From Aphelocoma coerulescens (taxonomy: Eukaryota; Chordata; Aves; Passeriformes; Corvidae): DNA of 64,000 bases. The stretch lies in NCBI RefSeq assembly GCF_041296385.1, contig NC_091015.1:50658345-50722344 (forward strand), read 5' to 3'. Below, piece after piece: positions 27,176-38,530 of the stretch; within the stretch, counting starts at the first letter, position 1; every line of letters begins with the position of its first letter. The notes under the pieces were generated by a model. It did not search any database and had not been told where the DNA came from. It saw nothing but the letters and a program-made list of their open reading frames with translations. A program made the translations under genes and the position numbers.

Positions 27176-27349
27176 GTATTGGGGCTGCTGGTGTGGACCC
27201 TGATCGCTGGAACAGAATACTTTCTATATCCAGCCTTTGGCTGGGTGATGTTTGTAGCTGTGTTTTACTGGGTTCTCACCGTCTTCTTTCTGATCATCTA
27301 CATGACAATGACCTACACTAGGATCCCGCAGGTGCCATGGACCATGGTG
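27176..27349 (+). CDS. CMTM8: CMTM8 coding exon 2 (MARVEL helices 1-2)
   Basis: 174 bp, 58 codons, phase 0 at both ends. The acceptor is a pyrimidine-rich tract ending ttttgcag at 27175; the donor is gtaaat from 27350. The reading begins VLGLLVWTLIAGTEYF, the end of helix 1 and the first loop. It continues GWVMFVAVFYWVLTVFFLII, a long second membrane helix, and ends TYTRIPQVPWTMV. Compared with human CMTM8 as I recall it there are only a few substitutions, such as LYP for RVP after TEYF, and M for I before TMTY. The same exon in CMTM7 (58919-59092) has the same length and phase. Open reading continues past the donor, but the gt site and the match of the next exon fix the boundary. Confidence 0.95.
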
Positions 27350-30300
27350 GTAAATATACCCATTCTTTGTTGCTTCAGGTTTGCTGGGTTTTGAAGAGAA
27401 TGAAATATCAGTGCATTCTGTGTGTTAATTTAAACAACTCTACTTGTGCTCTTTGTAGATTTTCCCCTAGTTACTGTGTGGCTGCATACCTGTAGTGTTT
27501 GACCTTCATACTACCCAGACACTTTAAAAACACTTTTTCTATGATGTTTCACCATTTTGTTCATTGGTTGATGTAGTGACTTGATTTTTAATGTGTGTGT
27601 GACTGATACTTATGCACAGTGACCTCTCTTTCTCTCAGTAGTGGTTACATCCCATGAAGAATGAGTCTGTTGCTGCCTCTGAGCTAACAGACCTGGCCAT
27701 ATGTCTTAAACAGCAGGAATCCCTACTGGAATCAACACCATGCATTAGAAGCAGGACTTGAGCTCTTAAAATATAAGTCTTCCTCTGCTAAAGTTAAAGC
27801 AAAGGTGGTTCAGAGGTAGCAACACTCTGACAATCCATATGTAGTCTACTGTGAAAATGGGGCTGAAAATTAGTGTTATATATAGGTAAAATATGTACCG
27901 TGTAATCCTTTGCTTTTAGCTCAAAACTTAAAGCAGATCAGATAAACAGCTATTGTAATTACAGAAAAAATTCCCAGGCACTTAAAATTCAGATCCAGTT
28001 TTTATGGTTTGAGCAAACCTGGCCTAACTCTCAACAGTGTGTTTTTACCTCATTTGCATAACAACCTGGTCTTCAGGATAGTAGATCCTAAAAGTCATTG
28101 ACATTTCAGCCAACTGGCTATTTGTGACCCATCTAAGAATCACTAGAAATTTTCTCTTTGCATTTGTTGGATTACAATGTGATACTGTTTTTTTGGGTTT
28201 TTTTAACAGCTAAATATTATTGACTAGAATTCTGTTATTTTTATGATGAAATGTATTTGACTTCTGTGTTGCACAGCTTGTTATCAGCTATATTGTGTAT
28301 GTGACTAAAATTGAATACTGGAATACTCTTCTCTTTTAGTGTTCCCATTTGCTGCTGCAATAAATAGCCAGCTATAGCAATTACTAATGAGAACAACCAG
28401 GATTATGTTCAGATAGCTTCTCTATTTTCAAGTTTCATAACCAGCAATTACCATTACGGCTGTAACACTGCTATAGAAATGTTGGATTATTTCAATTACA
28501 GCAGTAATGTGTCTGGGTGCATTTAAAGGTGGTGGTGGGGGGGTTTCCCCATTGCATTACATGTAAGTGAAGTACATTCAAAGGGAAAGCATCTTTATAT
28601 CCATTTGAATAAAGCTTTGGTCATTACCCTTCTTTCATCAGTTGAATGTTATTATGAGACAACTGCACATAAATGAGTTGCCCCTGATCTATGTGGTAGA
28701 CAAACTGGAATATTTGATTTGTTTCTATTTCATATCGAGTGTGTTTCTTGCTCTGAGTTCCAAATATATTGTAGATGTACATAAATATAGGTCCAAAAGG
28801 TAATCTCCTTTTATATAAAGGGGCAATATAAAGAGAAAATAAATACAAAATAAATAAAAGTTGCTTGCTTTCCAGCTTGTTTTGCCCTAAGGTATTGAAA
28901 GAGCTTTTGGGAACAGCCTTTGAATTGGTCCTTTGCTGCTCCTGTCTGGCCAAGAGCAACATTGAGTCTCTTTTCAGGGAGGTGTGTTTAGTCTTTATTC
29001 AAAAGAGCATGACACACACCTTTTTGAGTGAGTTTGCAACCACCTTTACCCTCTTCTCTGAAGAATCCTGAATTTCAGTATCTGCCAGTTACTGCTCTGC
29101 CTCCTTAGGGACAGTTAGCTCAAACTGTTCCTATTGTATGCAGTATCCAAAATTACATCTGGACCTCTCTGTCATAAATTCACTTTTTGCAGGTTAAGCA
29201 CATTACCAAATTGCTTAAGATGCAGTTACTTTTACTGCAAATTAACCCAAAGGATGTGCTTCAAAACTGACTCTCCTTTATAGTGCAAGTTTTTTGCTAA
29301 AACGATCAATGGAAGCTTTTAAAATCTGGTAAATTTGAATTTAAGAAGCAGATGGTAATTTAGCATGAACCATTTGGTTTGAGAAATATATTGGCAGTAA
29401 AGGCCCAGTCAGCTTGCACTGCATTCCATCTTCCCCAACAGTGTTTTTTCCCAGAGCAGCACTTCTCAGAAATTATGTGCTTTTTTCTTTTCTACATGAC
29501 AAGATATTGCAGGGATTTGTAGCTTTCCAGGGTAATTGAATGGGAATGGGAAATCTGAAAATAACAACAAATACTCTAGGTATCAAATTTGGAGTTTCTA
29601 AATCAGTGCTTTACAGAAGTTCACCAGAACCTGCCAGTTGTTGGCATCTCATCCTAAAATTGACAGTTTAATATTTTATTGCTGCAATGCCCAGATAAAA
29701 TGAGGGGTGACGTCTGTGGGTAGAGATAATACCTTTTATTAGACAAACTGATATAGGTGAGATGAACCCCACTTGTTTGTAAGTGTGTGAATCAAATCTC
29801 AAGTGCCAGTCCTTGGACTCCCTCTGTGTGCTGAGGCACTGCCCAGCCCAGTTCCCTGTGGAAAGGTAAGTGGATATTTTCCACTGTTCCTTCTGAACTT
29901 CTCTTCTTGAGCTGCAGCTCTTTTTAGATTTTGCCAGAGCTGGTGACAGATTAATTAAATAGTGAATAACTGGCATAAATTCCTAGCATCCACTGGGTCA
30001 CACCATGGGAATTAATAGTTGGAGCTGCATCAGTATGGCAACATTTAAACAGCTACAGCAACAGTTAAAGGTTATATTTGTGTGACACTCCGGTGTGCAA
30101 ACCGGGGGTCAGAAGCTGAAGGGCGCTCATTATGTACAGCTTTAGGACCAGGTCTATATTGAGTTACCAGTTCCTGCAATTGTAACTACATGCAAAGCGT
30201 GTCACAGGCATTCCACTTAAATTTGGCACCAAATTTGTATGCCTTAGACAAGCAGCAGAGTGGAGTTTTGGGGGATTTTTTTTTTTTTTTAAGAGGAAGA

Positions 30301-31211
30301 AGCTTCCATGACCAAGTAGTGAGAAAGTAAAAGACAAAGTATTAAAATCATGTACTTTTTAAAAAACCGTCATACATTTTTCTCTTTCATCTTCTCAGAC
30401 ATCTGTTCTCTCTTCCTTTCCTGTTCTTTCTCACTTGCAAAAACCAAACAAACTTTTTGTTTGCTCTCTCTGTCATGTGAGGTCACTGTTACCTACTTTG
30501 CTTCTTTCTTCGTAATGAACATAAGTACCCTGAGACATTAACTTTGCTCCTTGGAGGACAAAATGCAGCATCTGCCATGGAGGGATCTTGATGACCCATG
30601 TAGTCCATTCAGACTGTTCTCCTTGGTTTTACCTGTTTCTTTCTTCTCTCAAAAACAGGCAAAAAGGAAAGGTACTGGGAGATGGAAGAATATGAATGAA
30701 AAAAAAAAAGTCGCCCTCTTTGTCTCCTTAAGTACAGTAGAAAACAAAGTTTTGGAAGTTTTATAAATATTCTCCATATGCCAGGAGTTATCGACTCCTA
30801 TCTTTGTGTAGATTAGAAATGTAATCAAAGTGCAGTGTGTCTTGTTTCTTTTTTTTGTTTGTTTTTTTATCATGTAGTGTCATATTCTTACTGCCTAACT
30901 CTCAGATTGCGATAACCAAACTGAGTCTTTATTTTCACTTTTGGAAAATCACAGCACACCAGCTTTAAGACCTTTCTGGATTTAGTGTGATGGAGAGAAC
31001 GGTTTGTCCAAAATATGGTGTATTGTTTATGGATCTTCAAAGCAGTTAAATTTTAATCTTACAGATAGAAAGATGGAAGAAGGTAAAAATAGTTAAGAAT
31101 TATATTTCTAGTGTATGCTGCATATGTTCAGCGTATTTCAGAAGAGAGTTTCGTAATGTTGGAAAAAAAATGCCTGTACATATTAATTATGTGCGTTTGT
31201 TTTTTCAACAG
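27350..31211 (+). other. CMTM8 intron 2
   Basis: 3862 bp between exons 2 and 3, phase 0. One short repeat-like stretch (29715-29830) resembles a second copy at 37365-37420; a T16 run lies near 30276. No other gene or RNA feature was recognised. Confidence 0.9.
29715..29830. repeat. Possible old interspersed repeat, copy 1
   Basis: Contains 'ataataccttttattagac', shared in altered form with 37381-37398. It resembles a sauropsid repeat whose consensus has a 'taataccttttattggacc' core. The family cannot be named. Confidence 0.45.
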
Positions 31212-31328
31212 GGTCTGTGTTTTAATGGAAGTGCCTTTGTTTTGTATCTCATTGCTGCCATTGTAGATGCATCTTCAGTTACCAAAGATCTGGACAATCA
31301 CAATTACAACAGCTGGGCAGCTTCTTCA
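31212..31328 (+). CDS. CMTM8: CMTM8 coding exon 3 (MARVEL helix 3)
   Basis: 117 bp, 39 codons, phase 0 at both ends. The acceptor is tttttcaacag ending at 31211; the donor is gtgagt from 31329. It encodes GLCFNGSAFVLYLIAAIVDA, the third membrane helix, then a polar loop with SSVTKDLDNHNYNSWAASS. The loop is the most variable part relative to human CMTM8 (recalled as SSVSPERDSHNFNSWAASS), while NSWAASS is unchanged. That fits a membrane core under stronger constraint than the loop. Confidence 0.95.
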
Positions 31329-33934
31329 GTGAGTTCATTTTTTGTTTAAGTCAGTTCTATGTCCAATAAAACTATAGAAAATGAAGGCTCATTGGAAGTG
31401 TGGGTTGAAGTTGCAGGTGTTCTGCATTTTGAAAAGCTGCAGTGATACAGGTCACACACAAAAGCTATAGGTAGCTGCAATTTAGTTCATAATTTTTAGA
31501 GATGACTCGAAATTCCACCAGGAGATGACAGTCACATCAGAAAAGGCAGTAATGTTTTTAAGATCACACTGCGTTCCTCCTCTCCTGCCCCCATTTATGA
31601 GTAGCTCTCTGGCTGAGGTCGGAGCCTGCACATCAGAGCAAACAAAAAAGATTGTGAGGATCAAGTCACCTCAGTCCACTTGGACAGCTTCAAAGGCAGT
31701 TTAAACTAACTCAGCTAACTCTGCACACTTATGGATAAGATGCATTCAGCTTTCTGTGGGCTCAGCCGTTGTCCACATTGCCCACACAGCACCTTGGGGA
31801 AAGCCCTGGAGTGCTATTGCTGTTTCCACAATGATCTTCCTGTTACAGCTTCAACTTTTGGTAGTCTTTCCTTTGAGTTGCAAGGGCAATGCCTGAAAAA
31901 TCAGGTAACTTCACAGTTTTTTAAAGTGGATGAAATCACTACTTAGTCTGATATTACTGTCTTACTACTTAGATTTAGAAATCCAAAACAGTCAAAGTGG
32001 ATGAAAACTAACTTAAAACAAAAAAGGAACAGAAAAAAGCCTTGTCACTGTTTGAGTTAGGTGAATGCATTCAGTAGCAAAGTTAAGGGAATTGTAAAAG
32101 AACTTTTTGCATGTTGTGGCAACAGTAGTCAAATTGAATTGTCCGCAGGAATTCCAAATTACTGAGTGTTCATGCTGCTGCAGTTGTCCTCCTGACTATT
32201 CACAAATCCTGTCTGAAGTTTATTTTATATGGCCATGAACACAGGAACTCGAACACCTGCTCTGTTTTTTGTTCTGGGAACTGGATCTCTACATCCCTGT
32301 CCTTTCAGTGGTGTTCAGGGTCTTCTCCCCTTGGCAGTTTGTACTACAGATCTGTAACTCAACCACTGCAGCTGACAGGAACGTGCTTGCTGCTAGATAA
32401 GCTTCCATGCTGATTCAGGTTTTATGCAAAATGCATGAATGTTCAGGGTCTCATGGGAGGTTTGGATTCTCTTCTAGTACTTCCTAATAATGTTTATCTA
32501 ATGCAGTGTCTAAATAAACTATTAAATGTGGATTCTTGCTTTCCAAGTCCATTAAGGGTTTCATGGATAGAGAATTTAGCAAATCATCTATCCCCAATAG
32601 TCATTCTGTTAGAAAGATTTTAGATGAAGCTTTTATTTAATAAGAAACAAAATAATTGGAAAAAGAAGAACGCTACAGTTTTTTATTGTAATAAGATTTT
32701 ATATCATCATCTACAATTTTTGGTGTTACAGATTAAATTTGCATTAGACAATACTCACCAAGGGCCCTCTGTTGAAAGGCTTAGATTTACTGCCTGGATG
32801 AATGCTCAGCAGTGCCTACCCAGGCCAGTGATGGCATATAAGCCAGGAACAACTGTAGAATCATAAAATATTTTTAGGCTGGAACTGACTTTTTGGAGGT
32901 TATCTGGTCCAACTCTCTCCCCTCCTACAGCAGGGTTAATTCATATCAGGCTACCAGGACCCTGTCCACTTGAGTTTTGAGTATTTTCAAAGATGGTTAT
33001 TCCTGTGTTTGATTACTCACACTGTGATTTTTTTTTCCTGATATCTAATTGAAATTTCTCATCTTGTAACTTGTGTTTGTTCCTTCTTGTCCTGTCACTG
33101 CTCACCTCTTAGAAAAGTGGTGTTAATCTTATTTGCTGTGACAGCTTTGTTTGATTCAGTTACCAGCACAAAGCCTTCTGGTATTGTCGTTAAGACCATG
33201 TTGAATACTGTCTATTTTGAACAACGTGCGGTGATTAACAGGAACTTAAGCACTAGTGCTGAATTGGACTTTATCAGTACAGCTGAAATAAATCTAGCCT
33301 GCTATAGAAGGCTTATTCTGTTACCGGTTTCTGACAAAGCGGTAATATGACAGTGTGGTTGCTGTCACTGTCACTTGCACTGAGGAGTATCTTTATTCAT
33401 CAGTAGAGGACCTCTGGAATTGGTAACCGTATCAGTAGTGCTGTTTGAGAACGTGTCTGGGCCTGCATTTGAATCCAGGTTTTCTCTGTAATCAAAACAG
33501 ATGCACTCTGTGCCATGCAGAGGTACAGGTGGGCTGCAGGCAATTCCTGGGACACAGCAGAGCAGGAGTGTTAACTCAAACTCACGTTGGGCCACAGACA
33601 ATCCCTCAGGCTCTAAAAGCAGCAAGTATTGGATTGGTGGCAGTCCAATCTGTAAGATCCATCCTGAGGCAGTATAATGAAGAATTTATAAAAGAAATTG
33701 AAATATGTCATGTTTTGTCTGCTCCTGAGCCCATATTTCTATACGTAGCATAAGCTTACTTTTATACAGTGTTGACTGAGATGGCCACACAAGTACAAGG
33801 AGGTGAGAGTGTGCCATTGTAGTCAGCTTGCTATTTTCCTTTTTCCCAAGTCCCATAACTGTTTCTTTTTCTTAGAAATGACAGTGCTCTCAAATATATT
33901 TATTTCCTAATCTTTTTTTCCCCTCTCTCTACAG
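31329..33934 (+). other. CMTM8 intron 3
   Basis: 2606 bp between exons 3 and 4, phase 0. It carries an antisense CR1 tail fragment at 32856-33118. Nothing else was recognised. Confidence 0.9.
32856..33118 (-). repeat. CR1 LINE 3'-end fragment, antisense
   Basis: Read on the + strand it follows the reverse complement of the avian CR1 3' end: atcataaaata, then an eroded version of the 'ggttggaagggacc' block, ctggtccaactc, the long block ending in a 'gtttgattactcacactgtg' variant, ctgatatctaattgaaattt and cttcttgtcctgtcactgc. Many substitutions and deletions indicate an old, dead copy. It carries no coding capacity. CR1 identity is recognised from memory of the consensus. Confidence 0.8.
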
Positions 33935-34018
33935 TTCTTTGCCTTCGTGGTTACCTCCTGCTATGCTGGAAATACGTATTTTAGCTTTATATCCTGGCGA
34001 TCACGAACTTTGCAGTAA
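33935..34018 (+). CDS. CMTM8: CMTM8 coding exon 4, C-terminus and stop
   Basis: 84 bp: 27 codons plus TAA at 34016-34018. The acceptor follows a long pyrimidine tract (tctttttttcccctctctctacag) ending at 33934. It encodes FFAFVVTSCYAGNTYFSFIS, the fourth membrane helix, then the short basic tail WRSRTLQ, one residue from human WRSRTIQ as recalled. The tail would be cytosolic in the usual MARVEL topology. With exons 2 and 3 it gives 124 of about 173 residues. Confidence 0.95.
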   Translation, partial: FFAFVVTSCYAGNTYFSFISWRSRTLQ

Positions 34019-34459
34019 ATACTTGGTTAAAGTGAATTCTGTAGTGTAAAGTTCCTTGAGGATTATTCACCTTCGATAAAAGCTTGGAAGAGGGGTGAGG
34101 TATTTTTGAACATTTCTGTTAGAATTGACACAATATAAACTGAGATCAAATGATTATTTATAATAACGCCATCTTTAGATACATTTAACCCTGACTTTGT
34201 ACTATATAATAAAATTTCATATTGCTTCTTTTAAAATTAACATGGTATTTTTCTAGACGTTGTATAGTTGTTACTACTAAACATTTAATAAATCTTACGT
34301 AATGTGCCACGTTTGTAAATGTAACTTTTTAAATGATACAGGTATACTTTTGATACTGAATGCTACCAAAACTGATATTGTATCATTATTAGGTATGAAA
34401 AGTGACATTGTGCAGAAAAAAAACACCTGAAAGTTAAATAAATAAATAAATAAATAAAT
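34019..34459 (+). other. CMTM8: CMTM8 3'UTR (approximate end)
   Basis: AT-rich non-coding sequence after the TAA. Canonical AATAAA hexamers occur at 34208-34213 and 34287-34292, and repeatedly inside a (TAAA)6 tract at 34435-34459. The distal tract is followed by a GT-rich stretch at 34469-34480, the usual downstream element for cleavage. Which site is used cannot be told from sequence, so the end is approximate. Confidence 0.6.
34208..34213 (+). terminator. Candidate proximal poly(A) signal of CMTM8
   Basis: AATAAA 190 nt after the CMTM8 stop codon, followed by T-rich and gttgtatagttgtt sequence near 34260. A second AATAAA lies at 34287-34292. Either could give a short 3'UTR. Confidence 0.45.
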
Positions 34460-34480
34460 GGTCCAACTGTGTGTGTTTTG
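34435..34480 (+). terminator. (TAAA)6 tract plus GT-rich element, candidate distal poly(A) site
   Basis: Six TAAA units at 34435-34459 create overlapping AATAAA hexamers. Then ctgtgtgtgttttg follows at 34468-34480. Hexamer plus GT-rich element at this spacing is the classical vertebrate poly(A) arrangement. The tetranucleotide run is also a simple-sequence repeat and is likely to vary in length. Confidence 0.45.
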
Positions 34481-34602
34481 TAAACTGGGAGTAGAAGCTT
34501 GCTTTTTAAATTTCTTGTTCAGATTGTAATATATACTACTAAGAATTCTGACAATCCTGTCAGTGTGCATATTCTCACAGCTTCTCACATCACAAGGTTG
34601 CT

Positions 34603-34708
34603 TTTGGAGCCTGTTACTGTAGGTCTGAAGCTGAAGTCTGAAGCTGAAGAAATATTGTGCCTGGAATACATTATCTTAACAGGTTTCTCAGATCCAACAG
34701 GCTCCAAA
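34603..34708. repeat. 13-bp perfect inverted repeat enclosing 80 bp
   Basis: TTTGGAGCCTGTT (34603-34615) pairs perfectly with AACAGGCTCCAAA (34696-34708). Confidence 0.85.
34623..34648. repeat. 13-bp tandem duplication
   Basis: Two identical gtctgaagctgaa units just beyond the CMTM8 3'UTR, inside a larger inverted repeat. Confidence 0.9.
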
Positions 34709-35580
34709 GCAGGAGCCCAGACAACACCCCCTTAGTGCTTGGTGCTTAACCTACTGAGGGTATCTCAAATCTCTGGCTAAAGGTAGCACTTCTTGTTTCT
34801 CAGCAGACTGTGGCTGTTTGGGTTTTCTTCTCCTCAGATTAGGCCATTAATCTGTCTTATTAAAAACTGGCCTTTAAATCCTATTAAATGATAAAAAGAT
34901 TAAATCCATATAAGAACTGTCAAGACACCAGTGCTCGAAGCAAGGAATTTCCTGCCTCCTTTCCTGTCTACTGGCATCATCTGCAACTTTTTTAGTTTAA
35001 CAAATGAAGTTGATGCTCATATTTAAATAACTTTGACTCAAACAGAAGTATGACAGAATATGACTTTCAAAACAGATACCTTTGAAAACTACTTTCAAAT
35101 ACAAATTACCTAAGGAATTTTTTCCAGGAACTATGTGGTGAGTGAAAGGTTAGGATTATTTTGTGATGTTATTTAAAGTTTTCCTCATTAAAAACTACTG
35201 GTGAACCTTTATTCTTGGATTAAGATTTGGAGTCCCCTCTAGTCTTCAAAAGCTTATTTGGTTGATAGTATATGGTAGTAGAGAAACATTACTGCTAAAA
35301 AAATCCTTGTTTATTTCTCCTTGTAACTAAATGGTGTGTGGTTACTTACGTATGTGCCTTGCAGAAGATTTATCAGCAGAGAGCTAATTCCGTTCTCGAT
35401 CACATGGTTTTTTTCTTGATTATCTGTCAGTCATAAGATTTCAGTGTGAGGGAAGCCAAGATATTATTTTAAAACCTGTATTTGTCTGAAAATTGCATTT
35501 GGCCTACACAACATAGGTCAGACTGTCTCCTGCTTGCTGAATTTATCCAGCTGTGAGAAGGAAGAATGCCTACCAACTCT

Positions 35581-35606
35581 GCATTTTATCTACACAGATA
35601 AAATGC
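35581..35606. repeat. Perfect hairpin, 11-bp arms, 4-nt loop
   Basis: GCATTTTATCT (35581-35591), loop acac, AGATAAAATGC (35596-35606), with no mismatch. Confidence 0.95.
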
Positions 35607-37115
35607 GTCAGTAAAATCCCGTATGCTCTTTTCCTTCGCTGGGAAAAAAAGAATCAAAGGCATCAAAATGATCCAAGTGTCAACTGATAAAATGTGATTA
35701 GAAATATAGCCAGAATTAAAATTTCATCAGGGATTTCTCATCAGTAAAATGCTTCAGTAGTAGTAATAGAAATTCTTTCTCAATTGATATTTGATGTATC
35801 TATTTCAACTCCAAAGGATGTGACTGTGTTTGGGCAAACATTTCAAGATTTTGTAGTAACTGCAGTGGTCTGGTCGAAACTGATAACCCACACGTGATTT
35901 GTGGACAGAAGTAGTAAGAGGGAGTAGAGCTAAGAGAAGTTCTGTGTTTCATCTGGTTTACCTATAACTGCCATGGCAACTGTGTGTTACATGTCAGAAT
36001 ACGCCCTTTAATGTAAGATAAAACCAGATAAGGAATGATTCTGGCAAAATAGCTCTCGTTCTCTGAATCTTCAGTGCTGATCCTCAAGGGAAGATCTGCA
36101 GAAAGACTTCCAAAGACAAATCTGTCGGTTGAATCCTTAATTCTGAGTTTAAAAAATACATACTAGGCAAAAATTTCCTTTGTGGTTGGCCTTGCTTTTT
36201 TTTCTTCTCCACAAACCATCACTTACCTGCCTTGCTCTTTCCTTTTAGAAAGATAATTATCTTACTTCCCATGCTCTTTCTCATGTGCCTCATTTCTCAT
36301 CTGTTGCCCAGATACCAGCTGTCTTGTTTTTCAAGTGTTCTGAATATCTAGTTGAAATTGGAGGAATCAATCACAGGCTGAGCATTCCTTCTGAAATTTG
36401 CTCCTCCTATTTCAGGCCTGAAGAAAGGCACCCAAAAGCACCCAAGAGGTTATCTTCCAGTGCACTAGCCTTAAATACTGATTTGCAAACTATGAGTTAA
36501 TGCATTTGTATATCCTGATATTGATAAAGAAGATAAGCTAGCTGTGGTTTATCACATAACAATTAAAACAAGGTTTGTATCTACTATAGGTTACTACTCG
36601 TAAGATTGAAAGAAGCCTTAAAAGAACAACTGGTAAGTGATGAAGTCATTAGTGAAATTCTTAGTACAGATATTTAGAACAATAAACAAACTGCTATTCA
36701 GCTTGCAAAATGAAGGTATTTGACTTATTTATAACTTGTTTCAGACAAACGGCCTCTGAAAAATCTAAGTCACTACATAAGGGTACTTGATGTCAACTTA
36801 CAGCCATTAATTTTCATTTACTAAGGGGCTGTCAGTACCTTTCTTCATCATCATACACGATGCACTTAACAAGTTGAAGTAATTAGCATGAGAACTATAG
36901 TAAAAACTTCAAATGCAGTAGTGTTAGATGGACTTTGTCCCAGTGCTTCACAGAAGACACCTGTATTGCTAGGTAGAAAATATGACTGTTATTCTATTTG
37001 TATTCATTTCATTTATTTCTGTTTCACTGGCCTGAACTCAGATCAGCAGGGCACCAGTCACATATACACTTTCAAAAGAAATAAAGAACTAAAGAAGCTG
37101 AACCAGCAGGTAACA

Positions 37116-37252
37116 CCCCCCCCCACCCCCACCCCATTTCTTAATAGGAACTGAAGAAGTTGCTGGAACCTTCCTCCACAGGGCTTACAGAAACGTATAA
37201 CCATGCATGCTTCTGAATAGGAACTGTAAGGAGAAGGGGGGGGGGGGGGGGG
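37116..37252. repeat. C-rich tract and G17 run, 100 bp apart
   Basis: C9-A-C5-A-C4 at 37116-37135 and G17 at 37236-37252. The tracts are complementary and lie 650 bp upstream of the CMTM7 CpG island. Homopolymer length is uncertain in assemblies. Confidence 0.9.
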
Positions 37253-37364
37253 AAGCAGCTGTTCAAAACCGGAACAAATTGGTTTTTTCTCAGCAGCTAG
37301 CATTCTACTCTTGTGGCAGTAGCCAGTGTTGTAGCTTTGATATCTAATGGCATGAGATAAAATG

Positions 37365-37420
37365 TGGTGGGACAGGTAATACCTTTTATTGCAACTACAA
37401 GTTGACTTAATAGAAGTCCA
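37365..37420. repeat. Possible old interspersed repeat, copy 2
   Basis: Contains 'caggtaataccttttattgc' (37374-37393), 13 or more bases identical to the core of the segment near 29.73 kb. Confidence 0.45.
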
Positions 37421-38440
37421 GGACTATGTACTGCCTAATTTAGTAAGGGCCATTGCCCACAATGGCAAACCCATTTTGCTCAAGTAAACTGCTTACACTA
37501 CGGCCTTATGTGCTTTGGAGGTCATCTGGGCTTACATGTCTTCCCTCCTAGGACAATTTTAGTTGCTGAAGGAACTAGTAAATACTAAATATGAACAGAA
37601 TGTGCATTGTAACTGCAGAACAAAGCACCAGAAGATGGGGTTACTACTCCAGTGAGTACAAAAGTGGCACATGCCCAGCTCAGAGGCCCGCTATTACCTC
37701 ACTTGTCAAAAAGCAGAACAAGTTATTTTTAAACTTGAGGAAATACATAGCCTCCTTTGCTGCGTTTTGGTAGTATCACGGCATGATTTAATTCAAACAC
37801 TGGGCCTGAGACATCTGGATAGTCATTACAGTTTTACCTGTTGCTGCTCATTTAATGCAAATGGTTTTTATCTTCTATGAGATCGAGAATCAGAAGGTTC
37901 GGGGGGCGGGGGGCGGGCTTTGGCAAGAATAAGTGCCGTGTGGGAAGACGCTGTTTGCAGCTGTACCTCCACATCCCAGCACCGGAGTAGGTCCCCTCCC
38001 AGCGCACCACCGACAAACTTCGACGCGCTGCGGGGTTTGTCACTGTCCATGCCAGGCTGCTCCCCGCTGCGGCGGCCGGCTCGTGTGGAGCTCCCTCCCG
38101 GCAGGGCGTCCCGCTCCCCGCTCGGAAAGCCTCCCTTCGGCCTCCGTTTCCATGTAACCCAGCTGCACAGGGCGGGCGGCCGGGCGGGCGTCCCGCTGCG
38201 GCTGCCGCTCCGGCACGGCGCGGGGGGAGTGTCCCTGCGCGGCTCCCTCTCCCGGCTGTCCCGGACCCCGCTGCCCGGCTGGGTGCGGCAGCGTCTCCCC
38301 CGCGGCAGGGAAACCCCCGCGGCTCCCCCTCGGCCTCCCCCGCCCCGCGTCCGCCGGGGCCGGGCGGGAGCCTGGGCGGGCGGGGAAGCGCCGCGCTCCG
38401 CCCGGCCCTGCCAGACCCGGGGCGCCGCCGCCCGCCCCGC

Positions 38441-38485
38441 CCCGTCCCGTCCCGTCGATCCCATCCCATCCCGTCCCGTCCCGTT
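38441..38485. repeat. (CCCGT/CCCAT)n pentanucleotide repeat
   Basis: Three CCCGT units, a CGAT break, two CCCAT units, then three CCCGT units, ending about 45 bp before the CMTM7 ATG. It probably lies in the 5'UTR or core promoter. The opposite strand is a series of GGG triplets. Confidence 0.85.
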
Positions 38486-38530
38486 CCCCGTGCCGGGCCG
38501 GACAGCGGCGAGGGCAGCGCGGACGCAGCC

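Larger units (their letters stand above)
1..34459 (+). other. CMTM8: CMTM8 gene locus, 3' part (exon 1 lies upstream)
   Basis: Three exons encode the last 124 residues of CKLF-like MARVEL transmembrane domain protein 8, in order and in frame. They read closely with human CMTM8 as I recall it (173 aa), including the stretches TEYF, GWVMFVAVFYW, TYTRIPQVPW, LCFNGSAFVLYL, NSWAASSFFAF and CYAGNTYFSF. About 49 N-terminal residues are missing, so exon 1 and the promoter are before position 1; human intron 1 is also very long. The product is a four-helix plasma-membrane and endosomal protein. In mammals it is reported to promote EGFR internalisation and act as a growth suppressor; its role here is inferred by orthology. 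CMTM7 follows on the same strand about 3.4 kb after the 3'UTR, the same order as in human. Confidence 0.95.
34460..37894. other. Intergenic region between CMTM8 and CMTM7
   Basis: About 3.4 kb between two genes on the same strand. It contains a 13-bp inverted repeat enclosing a 13-bp tandem duplication (34603-34708), a perfect 11-bp-arm hairpin (35581-35606), a C-rich tract and a G17 run 100 bp apart (37116-37252), and a short interspersed-repeat-like segment (37365-37420). No coding gene seen. Confidence 0.8.

Noticed and set aside
27170..27394. Start codon at 27170 for a short CMTM8-like protein
   Set aside because: The ATG lies inside the splice acceptor region; the exon begins at 27176 and lacks a start of its own.
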